Shown here: positions 23,144-31,114 of the stretch, piece after piece | Layout of the letters: the number at the start of each line of letters is the position of its first letter | How positions within the stretch are numbered: position 1 is the first letter of the stretch | Virus record (IMG/VR): IMGVR_UViG_3300010885_019416 | Span: 1 to 51,439 of that record | DNA from: a virus | Strand: one strand, 5' to 3' | Length of the DNA: 51,439 nt | Notes under the pieces: generated by a model | What the model was told of the DNA's origin: nothing | Database searches by the model: none | The model's input: only the letters and a program-made list of their open reading frames with translations | Position numbers and translations under genes: made by a program

Positions 23144-24307
23144 ATGTATATTGAAGATATTTTAGGCATCCTGACCTTTAGAGTCCAAGTAAATCCATTT
23201 GATTCAAATTTAATTACTAGTTTCTACGACCAGATATGTAAAGGATCTGGCCTTACTGCAAAACAATCACATGTTGCACTTAAAATTATCAGCAAATATA
23301 TTGATAAAATTAATACAGCGGCAGGTAACGATTTAACCATGGCAATTGCTAATCCTACATATAGATTGGGTATTAGATCTATTGCTACTACAAAAAATAT
23401 ATCCATTTTTACCAATAAAGATTCTCTTAAATTTGTTAAGGTACAGTTTCCATATAACGAAGCAATGGTTACTGAGATTAAAAAGATTAAATCAACTTTT
23501 ATATATAATTCATGGGATTCTGACGACAAAGCATGGATTTTTTCATTAGAGGGTAAGACAATTGAATTCTTTGGATCGTGGACTACTACCTATAATTTCA
23601 CCGTTGATGAAGAATTTAAAAATCTTGTCGACCAACTTCCACTGGTAGATATCAATTTTGAAAGTATTATACCACATGTGGCATTTGATGGAGAAAATAT
23701 CAAATTTAACAATGTACATTCCACTGTTAACCAACCAACTAGTAATGATATTGTGAAAACACTATTTGAAGCTCGACGGTACGGAATCCAACAATGGGAC
23801 GATTCAATTGAAAATATACTAACTGATAACCATTCCACAAGCATCATCCAGGACTACTTAAAAACAACCCCAAATGAGCCATTTTCCATAAATTTAGAGG
23901 AAAAATCCTTATTGGAATTAATTCCAATTATTAATAATTTGTCCCCATGCATTGTTGCAGTACCGGGAGGAAACGAATTTAGTAAAACAAAAACTGCATT
24001 GGAGTTGCTAAAAGCATCTGGAATTGAAAATCACGAAATTAGTGTTTTATTTCGATTACCATCAGAAACTGGTGAAGAATTTAATAATTTTGTTAAAGAA
24101 GAAAAACTGAACTCTCCAATTTCAAGCACAACCAAAGCAATAATTGTTAGTGGTAAGATTCCAAAACCAGTGTTTGAGTCAAAGTTGAACTTTAATTGCG
24201 TGATAAACTTTAATTTTTATAATGTTCACTATACACTTGCTAATTTCATTAAAAGCCAGCATAATGTTATTAACGTATTAGCAGATAAAAAATCAAAAGG
24301 ATCATAG
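23144..24307 (+). CDS. HARP-like domain protein upstream of UvsW
   Basis: 387 residues from ATG 23144 (MYIEDILGILTF). Residues about 85-140 ('FPYNEAMVTEIKKIKSTFIY' then 'NSWDSDDKAWIFSLEG') resemble the HARP domain of annealing helicases of the SMARCAL1 type, in which a W-D-x-x-x-K-x-W-x-F core recognises fork DNA. The C-terminal half has 'PCIVAVPGGNEFSKTKTALE' and 'ISVLFRLPSETGEEFNNFVK', weakly like a helicase fold without a clear Walker motif. The gene lies right before UvsW, a fork-regression helicase. A DNA-fork cofactor of UvsW is my inference. The start at 23123 is unlikely because it precedes the -10 element. Confidence 0.55.
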   Translation: MYIEDILGILTFRVQVNPFDSNLITSFYDQICKGSGLTAKQSHVALKIISKYIDKINTAAGNDLTMAIANPTYRLGIRSIATTKNISIFTNKDSLKFVKVQFPYNEAMVTEIKKIKSTFIYNSWDSDDKAWIFSLEGKTIEFFGSWTTTYNFTVDEEFKNLVDQLPLVDINFESIIPHVAFDGENIKFNNVHSTVNQPTSNDIVKTLFEARRYGIQQWDDSIENILTDNHSTSIIQDYLKTTPNEPFSINLEEKSLLELIPIINNLSPCIVAVPGGNEFSKTKTALELLKASGIENHEISVLFRLPSETGEEFNNFVKEEKLNSPISSTTKAIIVSGKIPKPVFESKLNFNCVINFNFYNVHYTLANFIKSQHNVINVLADKKSKGS

Positions 24308-24308
24308 A

Positions 24309-25769
24309 TTGGCAACATGTAAGGTTATTATTAAAGATGAGGTAAATGTTAAGATTGATAATCTTGATCTTGATACTCGAAAGGCGTTGGTTAAGAAATT
24401 CAAGTACGAAGACCCCACTGCTCGCTTCAGACCCAGCTATAAATTAGGTCGGTGGGACGGTGCAATTAGTTTCTTCGGTCTAGGAGGAACTACCTATCTT
24501 AGTATGCTTGGACCAGTATTGGAATACTTAGAGAGTAAGAATTTTTATGTTGAAGTTGAAGATCATCGTCACCCAACTTTACTAGAATTTCCTGAGATTT
24601 TTGAGGATTTTTGGGGTGACCAAACATGGCCGGAAGGGCATCGGTTTGCCGGAGAAAAGATTAGACTACGCGATGACCAAGTTGATGCGGTTAATATTTT
24701 CTTAAAGAATCCACAATGTATTCAAGAAATTGCCACCGGTTTTGGTAAGACAATTACCACCGCAACTTTGAGCAAAATCTGTGAAAAATACGGTCGAACA
24801 ATAACCATTGTTCCTAACAAAAGTCTTGTTGAACAAACTGAAGAAGACTTTATTAACTGTAAATTAGACGTAGGTGTGTACTACGGAGACAGAAAAGACC
24901 TCGATAAAACCCATACAATCTGCACTTGGCAAAGTTTGAATATTTTGGACAAAAACTCCAAAAATTGGAATGAAGCAGCCTGTGCTCGTTTAGAGATGTT
25001 ATTGGACAATGTTCAATGTGTTATGGTTGATGAGGTACATATGGCCAAGGCTGATGTACTTAAAAACTTGTTAACAAAGAATCTTGCCAATGCTCCTATA
25101 CGTTGGGGATTGACTGGAACTATACCAAAAGCTGAACACGAATTTCAAAGTATTCGTGCAAGTTTAGGTGAGGTAGTAAACAGAATTGCTGCTCACACAT
25201 TGCAAGAAGCGGGAGTATTGAGCAACTGCCATGTGAACATTGTACAGACTGCTGAATGGAAAGAGTTTGGTAGCTATGCAGAAGAATTAAAATATTTGGT
25301 CACTGATAATACCAGGATGCAATACCTCAGTGACATGATCAAAGGCATTGCTGAAACAGGTAATACATTAGTATTGGTTAATAGAATTGATTCGGGTAAA
25401 GCATTAGTTGAAATGAATCCAGAAGCTGTATTTGTATCAGGTGAAGTAAAAACTACAGCACGAAAGAAAGAATATGACGAAGTTAAAACTGTTGACAATA
25501 AGATTATTGTGGCGACTTACGGCGTGGCCGCTGTTGGTATTAATATCCCTAGGATTTTTAATCTGGTTCTTCTTGAGCCCGGAAAGAGCTTTGTCCGCGT
25601 TATACAAAGCATTGGGCGAGGCATTAGAAAAGCAGACGACAAAGACTTTGTACAAATCTGGGATCTTACCGCAAGCACAAAATACGCAAAGAGACACTTG
25701 ACAGAACGAAAGAAGTTCTATAAGGATGCTAAGTATCCATTCACAATTGAGAAAGTAAAATATATATAA
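24309..25769 (+). CDS. uvsW: UvsW helicase
   Basis: 486 residues from a TTG start, supported by AAAAGGA seven bases upstream and by the normal N-terminus 'TCKVIIKDEVNVKIDNLDLD'. An N-terminal dsDNA-binding domain ('YKLGRWDGAISFFGLGGTTY') is followed by a superfamily 2 helicase core: Walker A 'EIATGFGKTITTATLSK' near residue 142, DEVH box 'VMVDEVHMAKADVLKN' near 240, 'RWGLTGTIPKA', 'ATYGVAAVGINIPRI' and motif VI 'QSIGRGIRKADD' near 435. UvsW unwinds R-loops and branched DNA and shifts T4 from origin to recombination-dependent replication. Confidence 0.93.
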   Translation: MATCKVIIKDEVNVKIDNLDLDTRKALVKKFKYEDPTARFRPSYKLGRWDGAISFFGLGGTTYLSMLGPVLEYLESKNFYVEVEDHRHPTLLEFPEIFEDFWGDQTWPEGHRFAGEKIRLRDDQVDAVNIFLKNPQCIQEIATGFGKTITTATLSKICEKYGRTITIVPNKSLVEQTEEDFINCKLDVGVYYGDRKDLDKTHTICTWQSLNILDKNSKNWNEAACARLEMLLDNVQCVMVDEVHMAKADVLKNLLTKNLANAPIRWGLTGTIPKAEHEFQSIRASLGEVVNRIAAHTLQEAGVLSNCHVNIVQTAEWKEFGSYAEELKYLVTDNTRMQYLSDMIKGIAETGNTLVLVNRIDSGKALVEMNPEAVFVSGEVKTTARKKEYDEVKTVDNKIIVATYGVAAVGINIPRIFNLVLLEPGKSFVRVIQSIGRGIRKADDKDFVQIWDLTASTKYAKRHLTERKKFYKDAKYPFTIEKVKYI

Positions 25770-25770
25770 C

Positions 25771-26532
25771 TCATTTAGAAAATAACAGTTTCCTCGATTC
25801 TGATATTTTCTTTTTGGTTTCTTCGGATCGAGGCTTTCCTTTTTTTGAATCAGACATCTTAATCTTAGTTTCAGTTGACCTAACTATACCAGTTAACTTT
25901 TGTGAAATACTATCTTTATGTTCTTGAGAGATCGGCTTCCTGTATTGTCCTTTCTGACTCTCTGATATTTTCTTTTTAGCCTCTGCAGAATGTTTATAAC
26001 CTGTGTTTGATTCTGATATTTTTCTTCTAGTTTCAGGTGAGATTGTTCTTCCGTTTATTGCTATCGTGTCTCGCATTTTTTGTTTTTGTTCCTCGCTCAT
26101 CAATTTACCTTTGTTAGGGCTAGGCTTTCCTTTTCGAGCATCTGATATTTTCTTTCGAGTTTCTGCAGACACAATTTTATTTGTATGTCGATCAGACATT
26201 TGTTGAGAAAATTTTAACTTCGCAATCTCGTAAAATTTACCTTTAGAAATCTCTCGTGCTTGCCCTTTGTTATTAACTCGCAAAATCATCCATGCAGCAT
26301 ACCACATCTTTTTAATATGTTGTTCGTCGTCTAGCATTTTGGGTAATAGTAAATGAACTAACCTATGTTCTTGCGCAGTTAATTCTACTAAATTATTCTT
26401 GGAATTTGATCCGCCGATTGATTTGGGAATTATATGATGGCTTTCCTTATAACTTTCTTTTGATAATTCTCTTGACTTTGCCCGAGTGATAATGTTATTA
26501 TAGCAGTTAGTATACTTGTTATTTAAATACAT
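25771..26532 (-). CDS. HNH homing-type endonuclease with NUMOD3 repeats
   Basis: 253 residues. HNH core near residue 30: 'ESHHIIPKSIGGSNSKNNLV' then 'ELTAQEHRLVHLLL', with the His pair, Asn and the closing His. The C-terminal 130 residues are about seven copies of the NUMOD3 DNA-binding motif (S-x-E-T-x-K-K-I-S-x-S/A-x-K-G). This is the structure of free-standing phage homing endonucleases. It lies antisense to the whole recombination operon, its stop 1 base from the UvsW stop. A perfect TATAAATA late promoter and AAGGAAG site serve it alone. Likely a selfish insertion. Confidence 0.9.
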   Translation of the reverse strand: MYLNNKYTNCYNNIITRAKSRELSKESYKESHHIIPKSIGGSNSKNNLVELTAQEHRLVHLLLPKMLDDEQHIKKMWYAAWMILRVNNKGQAREISKGKFYEIAKLKFSQQMSDRHTNKIVSAETRKKISDARKGKPSPNKGKLMSEEQKQKMRDTIAINGRTISPETRRKISESNTGYKHSAEAKKKISESQKGQYRKPISQEHKDSISQKLTGIVRSTETKIKMSDSKKGKPRSEETKKKISESRKLLFSK

Positions 26533-26554
26533 GCTTCTTCCTTGTATGTATTGT

Positions 26555-26562
26555 TATTTATA
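26555..26562 (-). promoter_or_regulatory. Perfect late promoter TATAAATA for the HNH gene
   Basis: On the minus strand TATAAATA is the full T4 late consensus. A start near 26549 gives a leader of about 17 bases with AAGGAAG before the ATG at 26532. It is the only full octamer I found in the window. Confidence 0.75.
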
Positions 26563-26572
26563 GGAGAACAAA

Positions 26573-27076
26573 ATTCAGATACTCACATTAGACGACGAGA
26601 TTTTTTATCTCAATGAATTACCAGAAGAAGTAGATGACGATCTAAGATTTGCTGTGTTAGATAATAGTGATAGTTCAAACCCTGATTACTTTTTTATTCC
26701 ACTTATCTTTTTGGAGAGCTTTACTGGACCAGCAGCCGTACTAAAAATTGGACCACATGAACTTACCATGCCTTTAGATTGGTGTGCTATTGTTGGTGAT
26801 CCAGAAGGACCGGATATGGAAGTGCTACCATTAACAAGTTTAAATGATAGAGGATTTAAGACATTTTGTTTCAACCCACTTTCAAGTTTCCGACCGGAGT
26901 TTCACGAGATTGATATCATTGATGTTTATCAAGATGTTAAATGGTACTTCCCAAAAATGAAACCCGGACAACTACTAGCAACTCCGTTACATGCTGGTAA
27001 GAAACCAACCTGTGCATATTTTGTTAAAGAAGTTAGTCGTCAAAGTGAACTGGTGGATTATACAAGGTGCTGGTAA
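26573..27076 (+). CDS. Conserved T4-like phage protein, possible ATT start
   Basis: 167 residues if begun at ATT 26573. The frame is open back to a TAG at 26561-26563; no ATG, GTG or TTG exists before GTG 26654, which has no ribosome site. ATT 26573 has AGGAG exactly 6 bases upstream and restores a normal-looking N-terminus (MQILTLDDEIFYLNEL). The body has 'YFFIPLIFLESFTGPAAVLK', 'SLNDRGFKTFCFNPLSSFRP', 'EIDIIDVYQDVKWYFPKM' and 'CAYFVKEVSRQSELVDYTR', conserved in T4-like phages of aquatic bacteria without known function. The HNH gene sits just upstream in the opposite direction, so its insertion may have altered the original start. Confidence 0.65.
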   Translation: MQILTLDDEIFYLNELPEEVDDDLRFAVLDNSDSSNPDYFFIPLIFLESFTGPAAVLKIGPHELTMPLDWCAIVGDPEGPDMEVLPLTSLNDRGFKTFCFNPLSSFRPEFHEIDIIDVYQDVKWYFPKMKPGQLLATPLHAGKKPTCAYFVKEVSRQSELVDYTRCW

Positions 27077-27334
27077 ATGGCCACAATATTTGAAAGTCCG
27101 GACGGGGGCGAAACAGTTTATGCCAGAGAAGCAGGCGAAACTACTCGCACCTTGCATTCTGAAAGTGAAAAGAAAAAGTCTCTTCATGATCAAATTATGG
27201 AATCTCAACTGTGGGGTAATATTCACCGTGCAGCTCTTACCAATACTACTTTACAAGAAGCATTAAATCGTGTTAAAGTAGTGTACTACTTAACTGAAGA
27301 TTACGAGAAAAGATATGGCAACCGCAAAACTTGA
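27077..27334 (+). CDS. Conserved small phage protein, 85 aa
   Basis: Starts directly after the preceding TAA and overlaps the next gene by 20 bases. 'MATIFESPDGGETVYAREAG' followed by 'LHDQIMESQLWGNIHRAALT' and 'NRVKVVYYLTEDY' recurs in T4-like phages of aquatic bacteria, always between the same neighbours. No catalytic motif. It is part of a compact replication-time operon that runs to about 31.7 kb, and its conservation suggests a replication or nucleotide role, not a decorative one; that is inference. Confidence 0.65.
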   Translation: MATIFESPDGGETVYAREAGETTRTLHSESEKKKSLHDQIMESQLWGNIHRAALTNTTLQEALNRVKVVYYLTEDYEKRYGNRKT

Positions 27335-27779
27335 TATTAAGCGTGAACTAGGTGCAGTTGATACTAAGAACTACGACTTCTACGAAAATCTTACTGACGA
27401 AGAAAAAAAAGCATTTAGTCCTTATATACTGATGCGTTATACAGCTAACGTCCAAGGAGATAGAGATATACAGGAATGGTTTGTAGAAATGACCAATGAA
27501 ATGGTCAATAAGAATCATTGGGATTTGAGTAAGGATCATAAAGCATTATTATGGAAATTATTTGCCACATGCGGTGTTGGCAAAAGTTTTTATCATCCTT
27601 ATCTTGCAGCAGGTAAAAAAGAAAAAGCTAATAAAATTGAAAAGCTATTGGCAGAGTTATATCCTGCAATGAAAATGTCCGACATTAAATTAATGGCTAG
27701 TATGATGGACAAAAAGGACAAAGAAGAACTGTTTGACAAGATGGGGTTTGATAAGAAACAACGGAAAGAATATGAATAA
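27315..27779 (+). CDS. Conserved phage protein, possibly clamp-loader small-subunit-like
   Basis: 154 residues. '[20 protein letters not shown]' then '[20 protein letters not shown]' and '[20 protein letters not shown]' is all-helical. The order 'F-S-P-Y-I-x-x-R ... E-M-x-N-E-M-x-N-x-x-x-x-L' and a Lys-rich stretch later recalls gp62, the small clamp-loader subunit of T4, which is otherwise missing here, but the resemblance is weak and gp44 and gp45 are not adjacent. Treated as a conserved hypothetical. It overlaps both neighbours, so it is cotranscribed and probably coupled. Confidence 0.5.
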   Translation: MATAKLDIKRELGAVDTKNYDFYENLTDEEKKAFSPYILMRYTANVQGDRDIQEWFVEMTNEMVNKNHWDLSKDHKALLWKLFATCGVGKSFYHPYLAAGKKEKANKIEKLLAELYPAMKMSDIKLMASMMDKKDKEELFDKMGFDKKQRKEYE

Positions 27780-28170
27780 TTTATTTGAGGGATTGGACGA
27801 TAGAACAAAAACTTGTGGGATATGCTTAACTGCATTGCCTTTGTCGATGTTTGGAACAGACGGCGGTGCAAAATATCTTCGATATGAATGTAAGTCGTGC
27901 GCCCGTGCCCAATCGGCTCATCTTAAAAATTTAAAAAAGACTGCACCGCTAAGATCTAAAAATTATATATGCCCTATTTGTAATAGGAATGAAGAAGAAG
28001 CAAAAGGACATAATCCCAATAAAAAAGGTGTTTGGTGCGCCGACCACGACCATGCATCTGGAAAATTTCGAGGATGGTTATGTTATAAATGTAATTTAGG
28101 TTTAGGAAATTTTAATGACGATCTTAACAGACTGTTACGTGCAAAAGAATATTTAGAAAAGCAAACATGA
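27772..28170 (+). CDS. gp49: Recombination endonuclease VII (gp49-like)
   Basis: 132 residues from ATG 27772, overlapping the upstream stop by 8 bases. Zinc ligands CGIC and CKSC at the front, then '[15 protein letters not shown]' and the Endonuclease VII/HNH core '[20 protein letters not shown]' with '[11 protein letters not shown]' and a closing helix. In T4 (157 residues) gp49 resolves Holliday junctions and debranches DNA so that gp17 can package it. The catalytic Asp-His-Asp-His is present. Its company with UvsX, UvsY and UvsW makes the recombination role likely. A homing-type HNH of the same fold is the alternative. Confidence 0.8.
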   Translation: MNNLFEGLDDRTKTCGICLTALPLSMFGTDGGAKYLRYECKSCARAQSAHLKNLKKTAPLRSKNYICPICNRNEEEAKGHNPNKKGVWCADHDHASGKFRGWLCYKCNLGLGNFNDDLNRLLRAKEYLEKQT

Positions 28171-28862
28171 TAGCATTAGTAAATCAACCTTATTCCTGTG
28201 TACATTGCAAGAAAAGTTTCATGCAAGAGAAAACTCTTGTGGCTCATATGTGCGAACGAAAAAGGCGTGCTTTACAAAAAGATGAGAAACGTGTTCAAGC
28301 AGGCTTTATGGCCTATAATAGATTTTGGCAACTGACACAAAATTCTAAACAACCTAAATCATATGATAGCTTTGCTGATAGCAGTTATTATAATGCCTTT
28401 GTTAAGTTTGGTAGTTTTGTGAATAATGTTAATCCACTCTATCCAGATAAGTTTATTGACTATGTAATTAAGAGCGGTGTTAAACTGGATCATTGGTGTA
28501 GAGATGAACTATACGAAAAATATTTGTTTGATATACTCAAAGTAGAACCAGTTGAAAGTGCTGTACAAAGAACATTACAAACCATGATGGAATGGGGTGA
28601 TTCTCACTGTGAGAATTTTTCATACTACTTTTCACATGTTAGTTTAAACAAAGCAGTACATGATATACTTAATGGTAAGATTAGTTTTTGGGTTATTTTG
28701 AATAGCACCTCGGGAAAAACTATGATTAGTAATATGAGTGATGAACAATTGGTAATGATTGCTCCTGTATTTGATATTCAAGTGTGGATGAAAAAGTTTA
28801 GACACAGTCCTGCAGATGTTGCATTAGTACATGAAATTATTAATGAAATTGGATTAACATAA
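28167..28862 (+). CDS. Conserved protein with N-terminal C2H2-like zinc finger
   Basis: 231 residues, overlapping gp49 as ATGA. Residues 8-30 read '[20 protein letters not shown]' followed by a Cys: Cys-x2-Cys ... His-x-x-Cys, a C2HC-type finger unusual in phages but seen in this gene across T4-like phages of aquatic bacteria. The basic helix '[16 protein letters not shown]' follows. The remainder is helical with '[17 protein letters not shown]' and '[20 protein letters not shown]'. Nucleic-acid binding is likely; whether it regulates transcription, translation or replication is not known. Confidence 0.6.
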   Translation: MIALVNQPYSCVHCKKSFMQEKTLVAHMCERKRRALQKDEKRVQAGFMAYNRFWQLTQNSKQPKSYDSFADSSYYNAFVKFGSFVNNVNPLYPDKFIDYVIKSGVKLDHWCRDELYEKYLFDILKVEPVESAVQRTLQTMMEWGDSHCENFSYYFSHVSLNKAVHDILNGKISFWVILNSTSGKTMISNMSDEQLVMIAPVFDIQVWMKKFRHSPADVALVHEIINEIGLT

Positions 28863-29078
28863 ATGTCAATTGATGTTAAGGCATTCGGAGATGCAAATTT
28901 TATAACAGAGAAAGTTAGAGAACTTAAATCAATGGGTTTAGTACAAGGCATTGATTTTGACTTTTCATTTATACCTCACTCATACCATTATAATCCCATT
29001 GAGGAAGTTAGAAAACATGCGGTCTTTACATTCTACGCTGAGAAATATGCAACCTTCTACGCATTGAAATGGATATGA
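28863..29078 (+). CDS. Small protein, 71 aa, unknown
   Basis: Starts directly after the preceding TAA. 'MSIDVKAFGDANFITEKVRE' then 'LKSMGLVQGIDFDFSFIPHS' and an aromatic-rich end 'FTFYAEKYATFYALKWI'. No motif recognised. The stop overlaps the next ATG as ATGA, so expression is coupled. It resembles the next small protein in having an aromatic, alpha/beta single-domain look and paired order; the two may act together. Confidence 0.55.
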   Translation: MSIDVKAFGDANFITEKVRELKSMGLVQGIDFDFSFIPHSYHYNPIEEVRKHAVFTFYAEKYATFYALKWI

Positions 29079-29278
29079 CAAAATTTAAAATTAATTACTC
29101 TAATAGTAAAGAAGTAGAGCAATGGTGTATGCAATTCATTGGTCCTCGGATGTATTATCTACCTAAACGAATAGGCGGACAAGGATGGACTATACATGAT
29201 CACTGTTCTCCTACTCCTGTGATTGCTATAGAAGATAACAAACACGCCCTGATGGCCATGATAAAATTTGGAGCATAA
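29075..29278 (+). CDS. Small protein, 67 aa, unknown
   Basis: ATG 29075 is chosen because it overlaps the upstream TGA (ATGA); an in-frame ATG six bases earlier is also possible. 'FKINYSNSKEVEQWCMQFIG' and 'KRIGGQGWTIHDHCSPTPVI' then 'DNKHALMAMIKFGA'. The alternating hydrophobic pattern suggests a small alpha/beta fold. It has the same type of layout as other packed small genes in this operon. No function can be assigned. Confidence 0.5.
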   Translation: MTKFKINYSNSKEVEQWCMQFIGPRMYYLPKRIGGQGWTIHDHCSPTPVIAIEDNKHALMAMIKFGA

Positions 29279-29279
29279 T

Positions 29280-29660
29280 ATGAATAATACAGTAAAAGAA
29301 TTTTGTGGACATCACTGCATTAATGTGCTTGATACAAACAAAAGAGCAAGCCGTTATCATAAAGTCAATATAAAGTACTTTAGAGATCCTATGGATTTCA
29401 ATCGAGTTTACGAAGACGTTGTAGTTGATAGCGAACCCTTGTATACTGTAGAGATTGCAGAAAGTGAATTAGAACGTATTGCAACTTTCGAATCAGAAGT
29501 GTTTAACAACATGAAGAAACAAGGCCATTACCGAATGTTTGAAACACTAATGGCACAAAAAGAAGAAGAACGTAGGCTACGTGACAAATATCCAGCAGTG
29601 CAGAAAGCCTACGAATACTATAGTTTAATGCTAAAATTAGCAGAAAGTGGAGAACTATGA
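29280..29660 (+). CDS. Hypothetical protein, 126 aa
   Basis: ATG 29280 lies 1 base past the previous stop; the TTG at 29268 is rejected. 'GHHCINVLDTNKRASRYHKV' could hold a metal site (His-His-Cys), and the second half is a long charged helix ('FNNMKKQGHYRMFETLMAQK', 'EEERRLRDKYPAVQKAYEYY'). It overlaps the nucleotidyltransferase-cupin gene as ATGA. No recognisable family; the helix suggests a dimer or an adaptor. Confidence 0.5.
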   Translation: MNNTVKEFCGHHCINVLDTNKRASRYHKVNIKYFRDPMDFNRVYEDVVVDSEPLYTVEIAESELERIATFESEVFNNMKKQGHYRMFETLMAQKEEERRLRDKYPAVQKAYEYYSLMLKLAESGEL

Positions 29661-30412
29661 ATCAAGACGTAATGAGAATAGTGATAGTAACCGGAGGCTT
29701 TGATCCAATGCATTCAGGGCATGTTACATATCTTAGAGATGCAAGAGCACTTGGACACATGTTAATAGTAGGATTAAACTCCGACGATTGGCTTACCCGT
29801 AAAAAAGGTAGACCGTTTATGCCCTATTATGAGAGATGGGCAGTCCTGTTAGGATGCAGGTATGTTGATGGTGTTATTAGTTTTGATGACTCTGATGGGT
29901 CTGCACGTGATGCAATTCGTAAAGTCATGCAGCAATATCCCGGTGCAGAAATTATCTTTGCTAATGGCGGAGATAGAACTGAGGCTAATATTCCAGAAAT
30001 GGATGTTAATGATTTAAGAGTTAATTTTGTATTTGGTGTAGGTGGTGTAAACAAAGCAAACTCTAGTAGTTGGTTGCTAGAAGATTGGAAAGCACCCAAG
30101 ACCTTACGCCCCTGGGGTTACTATCGTATACTCCATGATGTAGCAGGTTGCAAAGTTAAAGAACTAACTGTAGAGCCGGGTAAAAGTTTAAGTATGCAAC
30201 GTCATGAGCATAGATCAGAATATTGGTTAGTTACAGAAGGCGAATGTAAAGTAGAAAAAGAACTCGGAGCATTGCTTGTACGCAAACATGAGACTGTACA
30301 AATTGCAAAAGAACAATGGCACCAACTAAGCAACCCTTTCACAGAACCTTGTAGATTGGTAGAAGTACAATACGGTGATCATTGTGTTGAAAATGACATT
30401 GAAAGGAAATAA
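29657..30412 (+). CDS. Fusion: cytidylyltransferase-like + mannose-6-phosphate isomerase type II cupin
   Basis: 251 residues. Residues 7-130 are an HxGH-class nucleotidyltransferase: 'VIVTGGFDPMHSGHVTYLRD', with HSGH as the catalytic signature, 'GLNSDDWLTRKKGRPFMPYY' and 'ERWAVLLGCRYVDGVISFDD'; this is closest to the RfaE/HldE C-terminal or glycerol-3-phosphate cytidylyltransferase type. Residues 148-251 are the cupin of bifunctional mannose-6-phosphate isomerase/GDP-mannose pyrophosphorylase proteins: 'RPWGYYRILHDVAGCKVKEL', 'SLSMQRHEHRSEYWLVTEGE' (metal-binding His and Glu) and 'VQYGDHCVENDIER'. Both modules look intact. It should make or activate a sugar phosphate for the glycan genes downstream; exact substrates are unknown. 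Confidence 0.82.
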   Translation: MNQDVMRIVIVTGGFDPMHSGHVTYLRDARALGHMLIVGLNSDDWLTRKKGRPFMPYYERWAVLLGCRYVDGVISFDDSDGSARDAIRKVMQQYPGAEIIFANGGDRTEANIPEMDVNDLRVNFVFGVGGVNKANSSSWLLEDWKAPKTLRPWGYYRILHDVAGCKVKELTVEPGKSLSMQRHEHRSEYWLVTEGECKVEKELGALLVRKHETVQIAKEQWHQLSNPFTEPCRLVEVQYGDHCVENDIERK

Positions 30413-30413
30413 G

Positions 30414-30599
30414 ATGAACATACCAAAAGTTGGAAGCAAGTGGACAGAACAAAATGGACATATGATATTTCGAGTATTACATACTATAGAATTAGATGGA
30501 CATACATGGGTACATTATCGAGATAATGATAACGGTGAAAAAGAATATAGTTGTTATGTGGAAAGTTTCCTAACAAGATTTACTGAGATTCCAACTTGA
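30414..30599 (+). CDS. Small protein, 61 aa, SH3-like hypothetical
   Basis: ATG 30414 follows AAAGGAAAT. The sequence 'PKVGSKWTEQNGHMIFRVLH' then 'TWVHYRDNDNGEKEYSCYVE' and 'FLTRFTEIPT' has the spacing of short 'G-x-x-W' SH3-like proteins that are common as early phage genes ('VxxGxxWxxxxxxxxYxVxxIxxxxVxYxxxxG ... F'). No enzymatic residue. It overlaps the TTG start of the dCMP deaminase as TTGA. Confidence 0.55.
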   Translation: MNIPKVGSKWTEQNGHMIFRVLHTIELDGHTWVHYRDNDNGEKEYSCYVESFLTRFTEIPT

Positions 30600-31114
30600 A
30601 ACAAAAGTTTATTGACCTTTACATGGCATGGGCAGATCGTACAGCCCAACTAAGTCATGCACGTAGACTACAGGTAGGTGCTGTTATTGTAAAAGATGAC
30701 AGTGTTATCAGTTATGGATATAACGGTATGCCTGCAGGTTGGGATAACAACTGCGAGAATAAAATGTACATAGACGGAACGGCCGGCGGCTGGCTAAGTT
30801 CTGAAGAGATTGAAGAACAATGGCCATTTGAAGAAACTCACGGCGAGTTACAAGATCAAAAAATACGTTACAAGTTGAAAACTAAACCAGAGGTGTTACA
30901 TGCGGAATCGAATGCAATTGCTAAATTGGCTAAAAGCACCAACAGTGGTTTGGGCGCTACTTTGTTTATTACCCACGCTCCATGTTTGGATTGTGCAAAA
31001 CTTATCTACCAAAGTGGTATTGGCAGTGTTCTATATAGGAACGCTTATAGGGATACTAGTGGTATTACGTTTTTGGAAAAATCCGGAGTAGAGGTTAAAC
31101 AAATAAATGCCTGA
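30596..31114 (+). CDS. cd: dCMP deaminase
   Basis: 172 residues from TTG 30596, overlapping the preceding stop as TTGA; the next in-frame ATG would cut the conserved front. 'SHARRLQVGAVIVKDDSVIS' and 'YGYNGMPAGWDNNCEN' lead to the zinc site: 'VLHAESNAIAKLAK' (HAE, with the proton-shuttle Glu) and 'THAPCLDCAKLI' (PCxxC). It converts dCMP to dUMP for dTTP synthesis; T4 Cd has 193 residues. No dCMP hydroxymethylase is seen in the window, so cytosine replacement is not implied. Its end overlaps the next gene by 8 bases. Confidence 0.9.
   Translation: MKQKFIDLYMAWADRTAQLSHARRLQVGAVIVKDDSVISYGYNGMPAGWDNNCENKMYIDGTAGGWLSSEEIEEQWPFEETHGELQDQKIRYKLKTKPEVLHAESNAIAKLAKSTNSGLGATLFITHAPCLDCAKLIYQSGIGSVLYRNAYRDTSGITFLEKSGVEVKQINA

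Noticed and set aside
26654-27076. GTG at 26654 as start of the conserved gene
   Set aside because: It has no ribosome site and would delete conserved-looking acidic residues encoded just upstream in the same frame.
27315-27779. Firm naming as gp62 clamp loader subunit
   Set aside because: Only a loose helical pattern agrees and gp44/gp45 are not next to it, so it is left as a conserved hypothetical with a note.
30596-31114. Hypermodified cytosine DNA, as in T4, as target of the glycosyltransferases
   Set aside because: dCMP deaminase is present but no dCMP hydroxymethylase or alpha/beta-glucosyltransferase of the T4 type is seen. It cannot be excluded for genes outside the window.
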